DNA from: Clarkia xantiana subsp. parviflora
Lineage: Eukaryota > Streptophyta > Magnoliopsida > Myrtales > Onagraceae
Assembly: GCA_036873135.1 (NCBI GenBank)
Contig: JAPTYO010000008.1
Span: forward strand, 28,794,761-28,858,760
DNA: 64,000 nucleotides
Reading direction: 5' to 3'
Shown here: positions 1 to 9,835 of the stretch, in pieces
Layout of the letters: each line of letters starts with the position of its first letter
Numbering within the stretch: the stretch's first letter is position 1
Translations under genes and position numbers: made by a program
The notes under the pieces: model-generated
Told to the model about the DNA's origin: nothing
The model's input: only the letters and a program-made list of their open reading frames with translations
Databases searched by the model: none

Positions 1-666
1 GCGGAGAATTTTGTGGTCGATGGACCGGGGCCAGTGCAACAAAGGACCATTCCCCTGAATGGTCCCCTCACTGCCGACCAGGTGGTGAGAATTGTGGGTA
101 TCTGCATGGGAGACCAGAAGCCCATGATGTCGGAGCTGGGAAGTCAGGAAACCCATCCCTTCGTGCCCAGGCTGATTCATACCCTGGCCCCTCCAGGTTT
201 GGGTATCCCGAAGATAGACGAGTACGACGGGGACGCGGACCCGGTTCGCCACGTACAGAAGCACCTGACAGCATGCATGGGCAGGACCCCAGATGAGGAT
301 GTTATCTGTGCCCTGTTCCCAAGCACACTCGGGGAGAAGGCGATGACGTGGTTCTACAGTCTGCCCACTGGATGTATCACCTGCTGGAAGGATATGCATC
401 AGCGATTCATCGCCCAGTACCAAGGGCGTCGACGGCTGCTAAAAAGCGTTCGGACCCTGCATGAGGTGGTTCAGAGGCCTGACGAGTCGTTGGCACAATA
501 TTATCAACGTTATACAGCTGGCATGACTGAGCTGGATGAGGAAATATCGGAGGGCGAGGCCATCCGTACCTTCCTGAAGAACCTTAAACCCCTTACGGTT
601 CCGACTTACTGCACAGCATCGCGGCCAAAAATGTCTGGAACATGGAGGCACTCCAGGCAAGGGTGA
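1..666 (+). pseudogene. Gag, N-terminal part (element A), open at the window edge and frameshifted near 590
   Basis: The frame is open from base 1. It carries the Retrotrans_gag capsid-like fold region: a DPVRHVQKHL block, WFYSLPTGCITCW (about 350-390), the GRRRLLKSV block and DESLAQYYQRYTAGM (about 480-525). Gag forms the cytoplasmic particle that packages element RNA. Element B has the same protein in one continuous frame. Base-by-base comparison of the two at 583-600 shows element A short by one base, after which the reading moves to the frame of the long ORF at 642-5216. The last ~25 codons here are therefore out-of-frame read-through. Confidence 0.88.
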
Positions 667-3600
667 AACAGCAAATCGACGTCCAGGAGTCGAAGATTGC
701 CGCCGGAGAACTGGCTCCTCCCAAGGGGCACGAAGGAAAACACTTGTTCAAACCATTGGACAACCGGCACAGGAAGGACAACTCCGAGGGCAGTCGGAGT
801 CGAGGACGTTCTGATCGAAGGGAGGATAAGCGTCCGAACAGGAGGGACAGTCAGAAGGAAGAGTTTACCCCTCTCAACAGGCCCTTGAAAGAAGTCTTAG
901 CGGTGATGGAGAAGCAAGGCCTCGCTCGTTTCCCCAAGAAGAAGGAAGGAGAAAAATTGGGCTCCCGCACTGACCGTTACTGCCGATTTCATCGGGCCTC
1001 CGGTCACGACACTGACCAATGTCGAGAACTGAAGAAGGAAATAGAGAAGCTTATCCAGAGGGGTAAGTTGAAGGAGTTCGTGGGGGACTCACGCTGCAAG
1101 CCCCGCTCACGATCTCGGTCGAGGTCCAAATCTCGATCGAGGTCCCCCAGGAAGAGAAGGTCCGACGTAGAGCCTTTGGAGGGTCCATCCGGGTCCCGAC
1201 AGAAGAGGATTATTAATGTGATCCACGGAGGGTTCGCTGCAGGAGGAGACACATCATCCTCTCGGGAGCGTTATGCCAACCAAGTACCAGTCGCAGTAGT
1301 TTTGGGGAAAAGATCGCGGTCGTGGACCCCGAAGGAAGAAATGGAGATCACCTTCTCGGCGAAGGATCTGGAGGGAGTAGAAACCCCCCACGAGGATGCC
1401 CTGGTAGTGACACTGGACGTAGGAGGATTCGAAGTGAAGAGGATCCTCATTGACGGAGGGAGCTCCTCCGACATCCTCTTCTCCGACGCCCTGGAGCAGA
1501 TGGGAAAAAAGAAGAAAGATTTGCGGGAGGTTAACTTCCCGATGGTAGGATTTTGTGGCACAACCTCTTATCCGTTAGGGGTTATCACACTGCCTGTGTG
1601 GTTCGGCAGTGGCTGGAAAATGGAGAAGCGAGACGTGGAGTTCGTGGTGGTCGAATCCACGGGAACGTACAATGCAATCATTGGAAGAACCACCATCAAC
1701 CCTCTGATGGCGGTAGCTTCGACCGTCCACCAAAAACTGAAGTTCCCGACCGAGAATGGGGTTGGCGAGGTGAAGGGCGACCAGGTGGCGTCGAGACGAT
1801 GCTATGTCAACGCCACCAGGAGATCAAGGAAGGAGGCTATGTCAGTGCTCCAGACAGACACTGACCCTCGAGAGGAGTTTGGGCGTCCCGCCCCCATGGA
1901 GGACCTAAAGGAAGTCGAGATAGATGGGCCCGAGAGGAAGGTAAAAATCGGATCTGCCTTATCCGACGAAAGGGCCCAGGAGTTGATTGCGCTTTTGCAA
2001 GAATTTAAGGAGCTGTTTGCCTGGTCCCCGAGTGATATGCCAGGAATCAGCCGGGACGTGATCGAGCACGAACTGAACATCGACCCTGTGATCAAGCCGA
2101 TCGCGCAGAAGAGACGTCCGATGGGGGCAGACAAGAGGATTGCAATCCAGCAGGAGGTTGGCAGGTTGCTCGACGCTGGATTCATTAGGGAGATCCGATT
2201 CCAGACGTGGGTAGCCAACCCAGTGCTGGTAAGAAAGAGCAACGGGAAGTGGCGGATGTGTGTCGACTTCCGCGACCTGAACAAGGCCTGTCCGAAGGAC
2301 TGTTATCCGCTCCCGCGGATCGATCAGCTAGTGGATGCTACATCGGGGCATGAGTTGCTGAGCTTTATGGATGCTTATTCTGGTTATAACCAGATAAAAA
2401 TGGCGAAGAAGGATGCCCAACACACCGCCTTCTACGCTGACAGCGAAGTCTTCCAGTACGATGTCATGCCTTTTGGCCTGGTAAATGCGGGGGCGACCTA
2501 TCAGAGAATGGTGAACAAGCTGTTCGGGGATATGATCGGAGATACCATGGAAGCTTATGTAGATGACATGTTGGTGAAATCCCGACGAGCATCGGACCAT
2601 GTCGGTAATTTGGCTATGGCCTTCGAGAGGATGAAGCTCCACCAAGTCCGCCTGAATCCAGCTAAGTGCGCTTTCGGAGTCCATTCTGGGAAGTTCTTAG
2701 GCTTCATGGTGAGCCAGAGAGGGATCGAGGTGAATCCCGAGAAGCTGAGGGCGATAGAAGAGATGCAGTCCCCGACCAACCATAGGGAGGTGCAAGTGTT
2801 GAACGGTCGACTGGCTTCCATGAATCGCTTCTTATCCAAGGCCAGTGACCGATCGATGCCATTTTTCAAGGTGTTAAGGGCTAACCGACAGTTCGAATGG
2901 ACTACTGAATGTGAGAAGGCGTTCCAAGCGCTCAAACAACATCTCCGCGACCTCCCGCCACTGGCGAAGCCAGCTCCAGGCGAGCCGCTCTATCTTTATT
3001 TGGCCATTTCTGCATTCGCAATAAGCTCTGTTCTAGTTAAAACTGTCAAAGACAATCAGATTCCTGTCTATTATGTAAGCAAGGCGTTTGCCAAGAGTGA
3101 AATGAATTATCCTCCGATTGAGAAGTATCTCTTTGCGTTGATCATTACTGCTCGAAAGTTACGGCCCTACTTCCATGCACACGAAATTACGGTGTTGACT
3201 GATCAGCCATTGAAACACTTCTTGAACCGGCCCGACGCGTCGGGGAGACTAGTAAAGTGGGCCGTGGAACTTAGCGAGTTTCGAATTCATTTCGCTCCAA
3301 GAACAGCTATCAAAGGGCAGGCATTGGCCGACTTTATAGTTGAATCTACTATTCCCGATCCTGAAGCAACGGAAACAGTAGAGGGGGCAACCACCGGGAA
3401 GACTGACAAGATCCCGATGGAAAGACAGTTGGAACAGCCAAATAAGAAGAACACCTGGGAGTTGTACACAGATGGCTCCTCAAGCTCAGACGGATCGGGT
3501 GCAGGGTTCGTATTGATTCCACCAGGTGGGGCGGAGCCGCTTCGATATGCATTGGCCCTGACATTTAAAGCCACCAATAACGAGGCAGAGTATGAAGCTC

Positions 3601-5216
3601 TTATAACAGGGTTGAAGATCGCTAGGGGCACTGGAATCGAACATTTGAGGGTGAAGTGTGACGCAAGCCTGATTGTAAACCAGATTCGGGGACAGTATGG
3701 AGCAAAGAACCCAATCATGAAGAAATATCTTCGGGAGGCTCAAACATTAAAGGAGAGCTTCAAAAGCTTTGATATAGAGGCAATCCCAAGAGAAAAGAAT
3801 GTGGAGGCCGACGCCTTGAGCAAATTTGCCTTGGGGGCACCTTTGGAAGAGACTCGGAGGGTACACTTCTTGGAGAGGGTGATTCTGTCGACGATCGATC
3901 CATCGGAAGTATGCACTATCGGGACAGGGTCAGAGGAGGAGCCCACGTGGATGACCCCGATAATTGTGTACCTAACTACGGGGGCATTGCCTGAAGACAA
4001 AGTGGCAGCAGAGCGACTGCGACGAATGTCAATTAACTACGCGATGGTGGATAACCAGTTGTACAAGAAGGGTTTACTCTCGACACCTTTCCTGAAATGC
4101 GTAGCAGAACCTGACACGACCCGAATTCTGAGAGAACTGCATGAAGGAGTCGCAGCCTGTCACGAAGGCGCCCGATCCATCCTGAGAAAGGCGTTGAACT
4201 TGGGATACTATTGGCCTACGATGAATAAGGAAGCAACGGCGCTTGTTCGATCCTGTGACGCGTGTCAGAGATACGCCTCGAATATCACAGCCCCCGCTGC
4301 TGATTTGACGCCCATTGGGAGTGCTTGGCCCTTCGCACAGTGGGGCATTGACCTGGTGGGACCCCTTCCGAAAGCAAAGAGCCAGTGCACACATCTGCTG
4401 GTTGCGATTGATTACTTCTCGAAGTGGATCGAGGCTAAGCCCTTAGCCAAGACAACAGCGGGACATATCATTAAGTTCCTCCAGACCCGAATTTTGTCAA
4501 GATATGGGGTGCCGAAGGTGATCATCAGTGACAACGGTCCTCCGTTTAACGGGGCCCAGTTGGAGAGGTTCCTAGACGAGTTCAATATCGAGCATCGGAC
4601 AGCTTCCGTTCGTCACGCCCAGACCAATGGGCAGGTGGAGGCTGCCAACAAAATCGTGATGGAGGGCTTGAAGAAGAGGGTCTACGCTTTGGACGGAAAA
4701 TGGCTAGACGAGCTGGAGAACGTGTTATGGGCGGTCCGAACGACACCCAAGCGGTCAACAGGTGAAACCCCGTTTGCACTTGTTTATGGGACGGAGGCGG
4801 TCGCTCCTGTGGAAATCGCTGTGGCGTCCCATCGAACCAGAAGCTATGAGCCCTCGACGAGTCCAGGAAAAGCCAGGATAGGACCTTTGACGAATGACGA
4901 AACCAGGCGCCTGGAGTTATCCTTGTTAGAGGAAAAACGGCTAGAGGCCGACATAACGCAAGCTCGGATGCGTCTGGCGACGGCCAGGTATTATAACCGG
5001 AAGGTCAGGTCGCGACAGTTCTATGCGGGGGAGCTGGTCCTACGTCGGAACGAGTTCGCTCTCCAGGATCGGATCAACAAGCTGTCTCCGAAATGGGAAG
5101 GGCCTTACAAGATCGTAGGCATGCCGGCCTCAAATGCTTACAAGTTAGAAGACCTCGACGGCAAAGTATTACGAAACACCTTTAGTGGTGAACATCTGAA
5201 GAAATGTCATGTTTGA
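642..5216 (+). CDS. Gag C-terminus / protease / RT / RNase H / second RNase H / integrase polyprotein (element A)
   Basis: One 1,524-codon frame. Residues 113-128 hold a C-x2-H-x5-H-x4-C knuckle-like motif, followed by an Arg/Ser-rich stretch (151-174). The protease active site is DGGSSSD (271-277). The reverse transcriptase has MPFGL and YVDD (Y at 639, bases 2556-2567). The RNase H next to RT lacks the usual first Asp (LAIS where TDAS is expected). A second RNase H starts at TDGSSS (Asp 944) and keeps NNEAEYEAL and a C-terminal EADALS; this double RNase H is typical of the Tat clade. Integrase shows an H-H-C-C zinc finger (about 4139-4270) and a DD35E triad with codons at 4350, 4530 and 4638. 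The frame start at 642 follows from the upstream frameshift, so it is not a genuine initiator. Confidence 0.93.
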   Translation: MEALQARVKQQIDVQESKIAAGELAPPKGHEGKHLFKPLDNRHRKDNSEGSRSRGRSDRREDKRPNRRDSQKEEFTPLNRPLKEVLAVMEKQGLARFPKKKEGEKLGSRTDRYCRFHRASGHDTDQCRELKKEIEKLIQRGKLKEFVGDSRCKPRSRSRSRSKSRSRSPRKRRSDVEPLEGPSGSRQKRIINVIHGGFAAGGDTSSSRERYANQVPVAVVLGKRSRSWTPKEEMEITFSAKDLEGVETPHEDALVVTLDVGGFEVKRILIDGGSSSDILFSDALEQMGKKKKDLREVNFPMVGFCGTTSYPLGVITLPVWFGSGWKMEKRDVEFVVVESTGTYNAIIGRTTINPLMAVASTVHQKLKFPTENGVGEVKGDQVASRRCYVNATRRSRKEAMSVLQTDTDPREEFGRPAPMEDLKEVEIDGPERKVKIGSALSDERAQELIALLQEFKELFAWSPSDMPGISRDVIEHELNIDPVIKPIAQKRRPMGADKRIAIQQEVGRLLDAGFIREIRFQTWVANPVLVRKSNGKWRMCVDFRDLNKACPKDCYPLPRIDQLVDATSGHELLSFMDAYSGYNQIKMAKKDAQHTAFYADSEVFQYDVMPFGLVNAGATYQRMVNKLFGDMIGDTMEAYVDDMLVKSRRASDHVGNLAMAFERMKLHQVRLNPAKCAFGVHSGKFLGFMVSQRGIEVNPEKLRAIEEMQSPTNHREVQVLNGRLASMNRFLSKASDRSMPFFKVLRANRQFEWTTECEKAFQALKQHLRDLPPLAKPAPGEPLYLYLAISAFAISSVLVKTVKDNQIPVYYVSKAFAKSEMNYPPIEKYLFALIITARKLRPYFHAHEITVLTDQPLKHFLNRPDASGRLVKWAVELSEFRIHFAPRTAIKGQALADFIVESTIPDPEATETVEGATTGKTDKIPMERQLEQPNKKNTWELYTDGSSSSDGSGAGFVLIPPGGAEPLRYALALTFKATNNEAEYEALITGLKIARGTGIEHLRVKCDASLIVNQIRGQYGAKNPIMKKYLREAQTLKESFKSFDIEAIPREKNVEADALSKFALGAPLEETRRVHFLERVILSTIDPSEVCTIGTGSEEEPTWMTPIIVYLTTGALPEDKVAAERLRRMSINYAMVDNQLYKKGLLSTPFLKCVAEPDTTRILRELHEGVAACHEGARSILRKALNLGYYWPTMNKEATALVRSCDACQRYASNITAPAADLTPIGSAWPFAQWGIDLVGPLPKAKSQCTHLLVAIDYFSKWIEAKPLAKTTAGHIIKFLQTRILSRYGVPKVIISDNGPPFNGAQLERFLDEFNIEHRTASVRHAQTNGQVEAANKIVMEGLKKRVYALDGKWLDELENVLWAVRTTPKRSTGETPFALVYGTEAVAPVEIAVASHRTRSYEPSTSPGKARIGPLTNDETRRLELSLLEEKRLEADITQARMRLATARYYNRKVRSRQFYAGELVLRRNEFALQDRINKLSPKWEGPYKIVGMPASNAYKLEDLDGKVLRNTFSGEHLKKCHV

Positions 5217-5329
5217 CAAATAAGTCGTCCGTAGAGGCGCAACGATGTAATCAAGTCGCCCTGAGTGGTGCATGCCATGTTAAAGACATCAATCAATAAA
5301 GAGGTTACTTCTGATCAAAGTGTTCCTAA

Positions 5330-5740
5330 GTTATCCTTAAAGTTTTTAAGGTTCGATTAAAAAGCGTCATTGGACGTCCGAAAAAATCCTTAAGTTATTA
5401 AGGTTCGATTAAAAAGCGTCATTGGACGTCCGAAAAAATCCTTAAGTTATTAAGGTTTGATTAAAAAGCGTCATTGGACGTCCGAAAAAATCCTTAAGTT
5501 ATTAAGGTTCGATTAAAAAGCGTCATTGGACGTCCGAAAAAATCCTTAAGTTTTTAAGGTTCCATTAAAAGCGTCATTGGACGTCCAAAAAATCCTTAAG
5601 TTTTTAAGGTTCGATTAAAAAGCGTCATTGGACGTCCAAAAAATCCTTAAGTTATTAAGGTTCGATTAAAAAGCTTCATTGGACGTCCGAAAAGTCCTTA
5701 AGTTTTTAAGGTTCGATTTCAAAGCGTCGTAGGACGACGG
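5330..5740 (+). repeat. 52-bp tandem array in the element A 3' region, about 8 units
   Basis: The core GCGTCATTGGACGTCC recurs at 5364, 5416, 5468 and 5520, and then with small gaps to about 5735; the spacing is 52 bp in the best units. Each unit also has AAGGTTCGATTAAAA and TCCTTAAGTT. The array lies directly between the integrase stop (5216) and the end of the antisense gene (5871). Tat/Ogre elements are known to carry hypervariable tandem repeats here. The inner GGACGTCC is self-complementary. Confidence 0.95.
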
Positions 5741-5870
5741 AAAGCCTTAGGATCCGATAGAAGAGTTACGAAGAGCATAACCGAAAAAGAAAACATCCAT
5801 AAAAGGCTCGAAGGCCCAAAAGGTTCGGAACAAAAGAGATAATAAGGAAGAGGTACAAGGACTTAAGATT

Positions 5871-8639
5871 TTAAACTCCAGGGGCTGAATCTTCGGAAGG
5901 CTTTGGAGGGACAGACTCGTCGGCGTCTTCAGAGGAGCTTTCGGAAGGGAGGTTGAGATACGTTTCTGCGGCTGGACCAAGAGTCTTGGACTTTCTCAAG
6001 TCGATGGAGTCCCCATAAGTCTCATTAAGCTCCTCAACAATATCGAGGATGGCATTCTGCAGATCCTCTTGACAATGTTTCGCCGCATCCTCCTTGAAGT
6101 CCTCCGAGCTTCGGTACTCCTCGCGGCCTTGGACCTTCGCGTTTGTTAATTGGGCGGAGTGATCCGCCCTCGCCTCTTCTAGCTCCGCCCTCGCCTCTTC
6201 TAGCTCCGCGACGGCCCTCTGCTTCTCGAGCTTCAGCCGCTCAGCAGTTTCCTGCAACGCTGCCTTCTCGAAGGCAAACTGGCCCCGATCCGCCATGGCC
6301 GCCTGCTGCTCCCTCTTGAGCGAGCTCTCAAGACTTAGAATCTGCCGCTGTTGGGATTGAGCCTCTTGAGTAAGCTTGGCTCGGAGCTCCTCGGCCCGCT
6401 GCCCGATCTCTTCGGCCCGCTCCTCAGCTCGCTTTTCGCCCTCCTCCGCTCGGAGCCTTGACGCCTCGGAGGCAGCTAGGTCCTCCTAGAGCTTGGTCAA
6501 GCTCTCGAGGTTGGAGTTAGCCCGCTCTCGCTCCAAAGCCTCCCGCAAAGACAGGATGTAGCCGAAGCAACGATCCTGGTCCGCGATTTCCTGAAAACAA
6601 AATGTAACTTAGTACTCAAAAATCGGAACGCCCCCAGATGAACAAAAGAAAATTCACTTACCTCTATCCGACGGACAGCCATCTGCCGGATGTCAGCATC
6701 GATGTCTTCCCCTTCCAGAGAAAGGGGACGCCTCAAAGAGGGCGGGACCGAGCCCGACACCAAATGCAAGGCCAGGTTCTTCTCCTGGCACCCCCGATGC
6801 AGAGGGATTCCCTGAAGGGACTCCACCGGTCTCCAAGGCTCGGAGCCCTGGTCCGAAGAGAAGGCCCGATAGTAGTCCCCGTCCAAAGGGAACAGAGGTA
6901 CTACCAGGCGAGGCTCCTCAGCTTCCTCACTCACTCGAGCTTCGGGGGTCACACCCCTAACTGGCGAGGATGGTGGAGCAGAAGATGATGGCGGCGTGGT
7001 GGGAAGTGGAGATGCCTTCCCATCAGATGACTTCACGGGAGTCAACCTTGATTTCCCTCGGAGGATGAGGCCTTCCTCCTCAGCTCGATCATCGGAAGGG
7101 GAGTCCTCCAAGCTGGTCACCCGACCGAATTCGCCCCGGTCTTCCGTCGGGGCATCTTCCACCACCGGCTCCGCCGCAGGCGCGGAGTCCGAGGCAGCTG
7201 CAGCAGGGGCGGCGTCCGCAGGACCTGCAGCGGGGCGAATAAGTCGAGGGATTAATTTGATATCGGTGTGCCAGATTAAACAACGCTCCATAAATCTTTC
7301 TTTGCCGAAAAAGTCATAATAGCCCGCCTCGAGAACATGTGGAGTTTCCCCTCGAAGGATATTTCTGACATCCCTAACTCGTCCTTCCATATCGGAGGCC
7401 TGAAGATCCTGAGGTACTAACTCTCTATATCTCTTTATAGCACGAAAGACTGCCTTACCTTCTTTTTCGGAGCGAACGCCGAAGGCGGTCCTGACCACAT
7501 CTGCGTTAGTCCGCCCCTCGGAGGTGGGGGCAGACCTGGGAGCCTCGGAGGTCCTTGCCTTCTTCTTGGACGGCCCCGACGGGGCCGAAATCTTTCGGTG
7601 GGAAGATTTCTTCTTGCGCTTCAATGAGTGGGAGGCATCAGTATCCTCCTGAAATAGACGGGCGGTCAGCGATGTTCGAGGGGCTGTAAGCAGTGAAAAA
7701 GAAACAATTAGAAGATTACCCAGAGAATTACATTGGAAACACCGTCACGAACTTTTCCCCCGGCCTTGGGATCGATCAGCATAATCCCAATCTTGACCCG
7801 CTGTTGGTCAGCGACAGAAGTGGCCTCGAAGGGCTGGTAACCCTTCTCCCAGCGACGAGCCTGGATAAGCATCAAGGCTCTCCGGGTCTGTTCTGACCAC
7901 GAACGGAAAGACACGGGAGGATCAGCCTCCACGATGGTCCTCGGCCACTCAATGGGACCAGGCTGGATGAAAAAATATTGCTCCTTCCAATTAGCATTAT
8001 CGTTCCCTTTGTCGGAGATGATGGCCCGCTCCTTGCAGATCTTCCAGGACACCTTCCTGTCCCAGCCCATCTCCTTGTACTGCTCGTCGGTCCCCTCAGG
8101 TTGACGGGGAGAAAAGGAGCAGATCCCATCCTTGTTGCAAGTCATCTTATAGAGGACCCGCCAAAGCTCCAGGCTATAACTCCAGTCTTCTGCGTTGATG
8201 TCGCACCACACCTGGAAGGCAATCCACGTACGAATCGCATGGGGGGAGAAGGTCGTGGGGTAGGTTTTGTAGTGATTGCACAACTCTACCCAGCTTGGAC
8301 AAAAAGGGAGTCGAATCCCCGCACGAATTTGCCCCGGAGAAATGAACACTTCGTCTCCTTTGGGGAGCGTAACTTGAGTGTTGCGAGAATTGAACTGGGA
8401 TTCCTCGTAGGGATAACGAGCCCCAAAGGAAGATTCAAAGATGCCACATTCGTTACAAGCCCTCTCATAATTAATAGGCGCGAGGGAGTTCTTCAAGTAC
8501 TTGAAGACGAAGGGTGGTCCAACAGTAGCAGATCCCTCGGCTGAAAATCGTCGAGGGAGGAGGAAGGGGAAAATTGAAACCTAGGAAGATCAAAGATGAA
8601 AAGGAAAGGAACAATAAGGAGAAGAATCTTACCAGACAT
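5871..8639 (-). CDS. Antisense gene of element A (aORF), four exons, one in-frame TAG
   Basis: Proposed exons on the minus strand are 8639-8633, 8540-7732, 7648-6662 and 6590-5871. Introns of 92, 83 and 71 bp all have GT..AG ends, and the parts join in frame to about 840 codons. Exon 2 (about 270 residues; SWVELCNHY, RTWIAFQVWCDIN, SWSEQTRRAL) resembles the 'putative gypsy type transposon' domain known from antisense ORFs of Tat elements. Exon 3 is basic, then Ala/Pro/Ser-rich. Exon 4 is Glu/Arg/Ala-rich coiled coil ending in an acidic tail. A TAG at 6486-6488 interrupts the coiled coil; CAG would fit the local pattern. Function is unknown. Intron 2 borders are the least certain. It has its own TATA box (8794-8800). 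Confidence 0.75.
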
Positions 8640-8779
8640 AGTAACTGAGTCCTGATCGGAGAAGCCTGAAGTGCTTGAAACACTGGTAAAAACTCGAATC
8701 GCCGGTGAAAACTTGAAATCTGGAGAATCACAGCTCTTGGGATCGCAAAGAAGAGGAGGTAAAAGAAAGGTGAAACAGT

Positions 8780-8800
8780 GCCTAGGGTTAGGGTTTTATA
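8780..8800 (-). promoter_or_regulatory. TATA box and telo-box of the element A antisense gene
   Basis: On the minus strand TATAAAA (8800-8794) is followed directly by CCCTAACCCTAGG, a telo-box-like motif, about 155 bp upstream of the ATG at 8639. Element B has TATAAATA and AAAACCCTGG in the same place relative to its own ATG, so the spacing is conserved. The region from here to the polypurine tract (8801-9204) has no other gene. Confidence 0.6.
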
Positions 8801-9204
8801 AGAGAAGAAAACAGGGAACTGAAGAGGTGGACAATCTGAGCCACAGAATTCAAAACGATTCAATCATAATCGTCCAAGGGGAAACGTGCAAATTCGGAGA
8901 ATAGGAACGGTTTTAATCTGAACCGTCAGGACGCATGGGACAGATAAGACAAAAGTAATGACGTACCGGGTGGTTGAAAAGTGCTTTTTCAGAAAGCAGG
9001 CATGCGGAACCCGAAACGTTCCTTCACCTCCTATCAGCATTTAATGCTGGTCTGATCAAGGAAACCCCTCGAATTCAAGTAGGATCCCAAAGGATCTTAA
9101 AGAAATCCAAAGGCAATGGCCTCCGACGATTCAAATGAAGACCCCCCGACTGGGTTGTGGAAGAGTCCGACGTTGGAAGACGCGACGCACTATAAGTCCC
9201 CCAC

Positions 9205-9218
9205 GTCTTGGGGGCAAA
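9205..9218 (+). promoter_or_regulatory. Polypurine tract of element A
   Basis: The sequence CTTGGGGGCAAA lies immediately before the 3' LTR start TGATGG. Elements B and F have closely similar G-rich tracts in the same place. It primes plus-strand DNA synthesis during reverse transcription. Confidence 0.85.
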
Positions 9219-9835
9219 TGATGGGCCCTGGCAAAGGCCGTTAGGTCCCTTAACGATTGGCAAACGGCGACTAGGCCTAGTGGGCTGTGAGCTGGGCGGC
9301 TGGAAGGCTAAGGGCTCCGACGGAAGGAGACTCCGATAGGGAAGAGCCCCGAAGATATCGGACCTGGACGTAGTCGGTCCCGATATGGGAGTTGACACCA
9401 CTCCCCGACACCGAATCCTCAATGATGTAACTTGGGAGCCTCCGATAATGATCGAGACTCGCCAGTAAGAGCACAATCCCGGAAATCTCGCCATGATTAC
9501 AGTAGTGGTATAATGGGCGAGATATGTGGGATACGAATAACTATACGAGATACAGGGCAGAATATATGGCGAGATACGTGGGATAGTGGATCACGATCCA
9601 ACCACCTAATCAGGTAACTGGGATAGCCTCCCTCTATAAAAGGAGGGAAGTTATTCCAGATTAGGGTTACGTTTTTACACATACATTGATACTGCTTGCC
9701 TGCTCTGTTGACTGCCATACTTACGTTAAGCATCGGAGAGGGATTCTGGGCCACTGCCCTCTATTCCCCTTCTGCAGGATTGCGAGGAGCTAAGGAATCC
9801 GTCACCGTAGCCGGAGCTCCTGCCGTGATCCAACA
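9219..9835 (+). repeat. 3' LTR of element A (617 bp)
   Basis: It begins TGATGGGCC and ends CGTGATCCAACA, the same terminal sequences as the LTRs of element B. A TATA box (TATAAAA, 9635-9641) lies in the expected U3 position. Upstream, 9513-9595 holds three copies of CGAGATAYRYGG-like motifs, also repeated in the element B LTRs. No second LTR of element A is in the window, so its age cannot be estimated. Confidence 0.9.

Larger units (their letters stand above)
1..9835 (+). mobile_element. Element A: Tat-lineage Ty3/gypsy LTR retrotransposon, 5' end outside the window
   Basis: The order gag, protease, reverse transcriptase, RNase H, second RNase H, integrase, tandem repeats, antisense gene, polypurine tract, 3' LTR is that of the plant Tat clade. 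The 5' LTR, primer-binding site and gag start lie left of base 1. The 3' LTR is 9219-9835 and the 5 bp after it are GACCT; the matching left duplication cannot be checked. One frameshift near 590 and one stop in the antisense gene are the only lesions I see, so the copy looks young. It appears to have inserted next to an older minus-strand relative (9836-10825). Confidence 0.93.

Noticed and set aside
6638..7319. Plus-strand frames of 107-116 codons in element A
   Set aside because: They lie opposite the antisense gene's exon 3 and have no recognisable content; the minus-strand frame has splice sites and homology.
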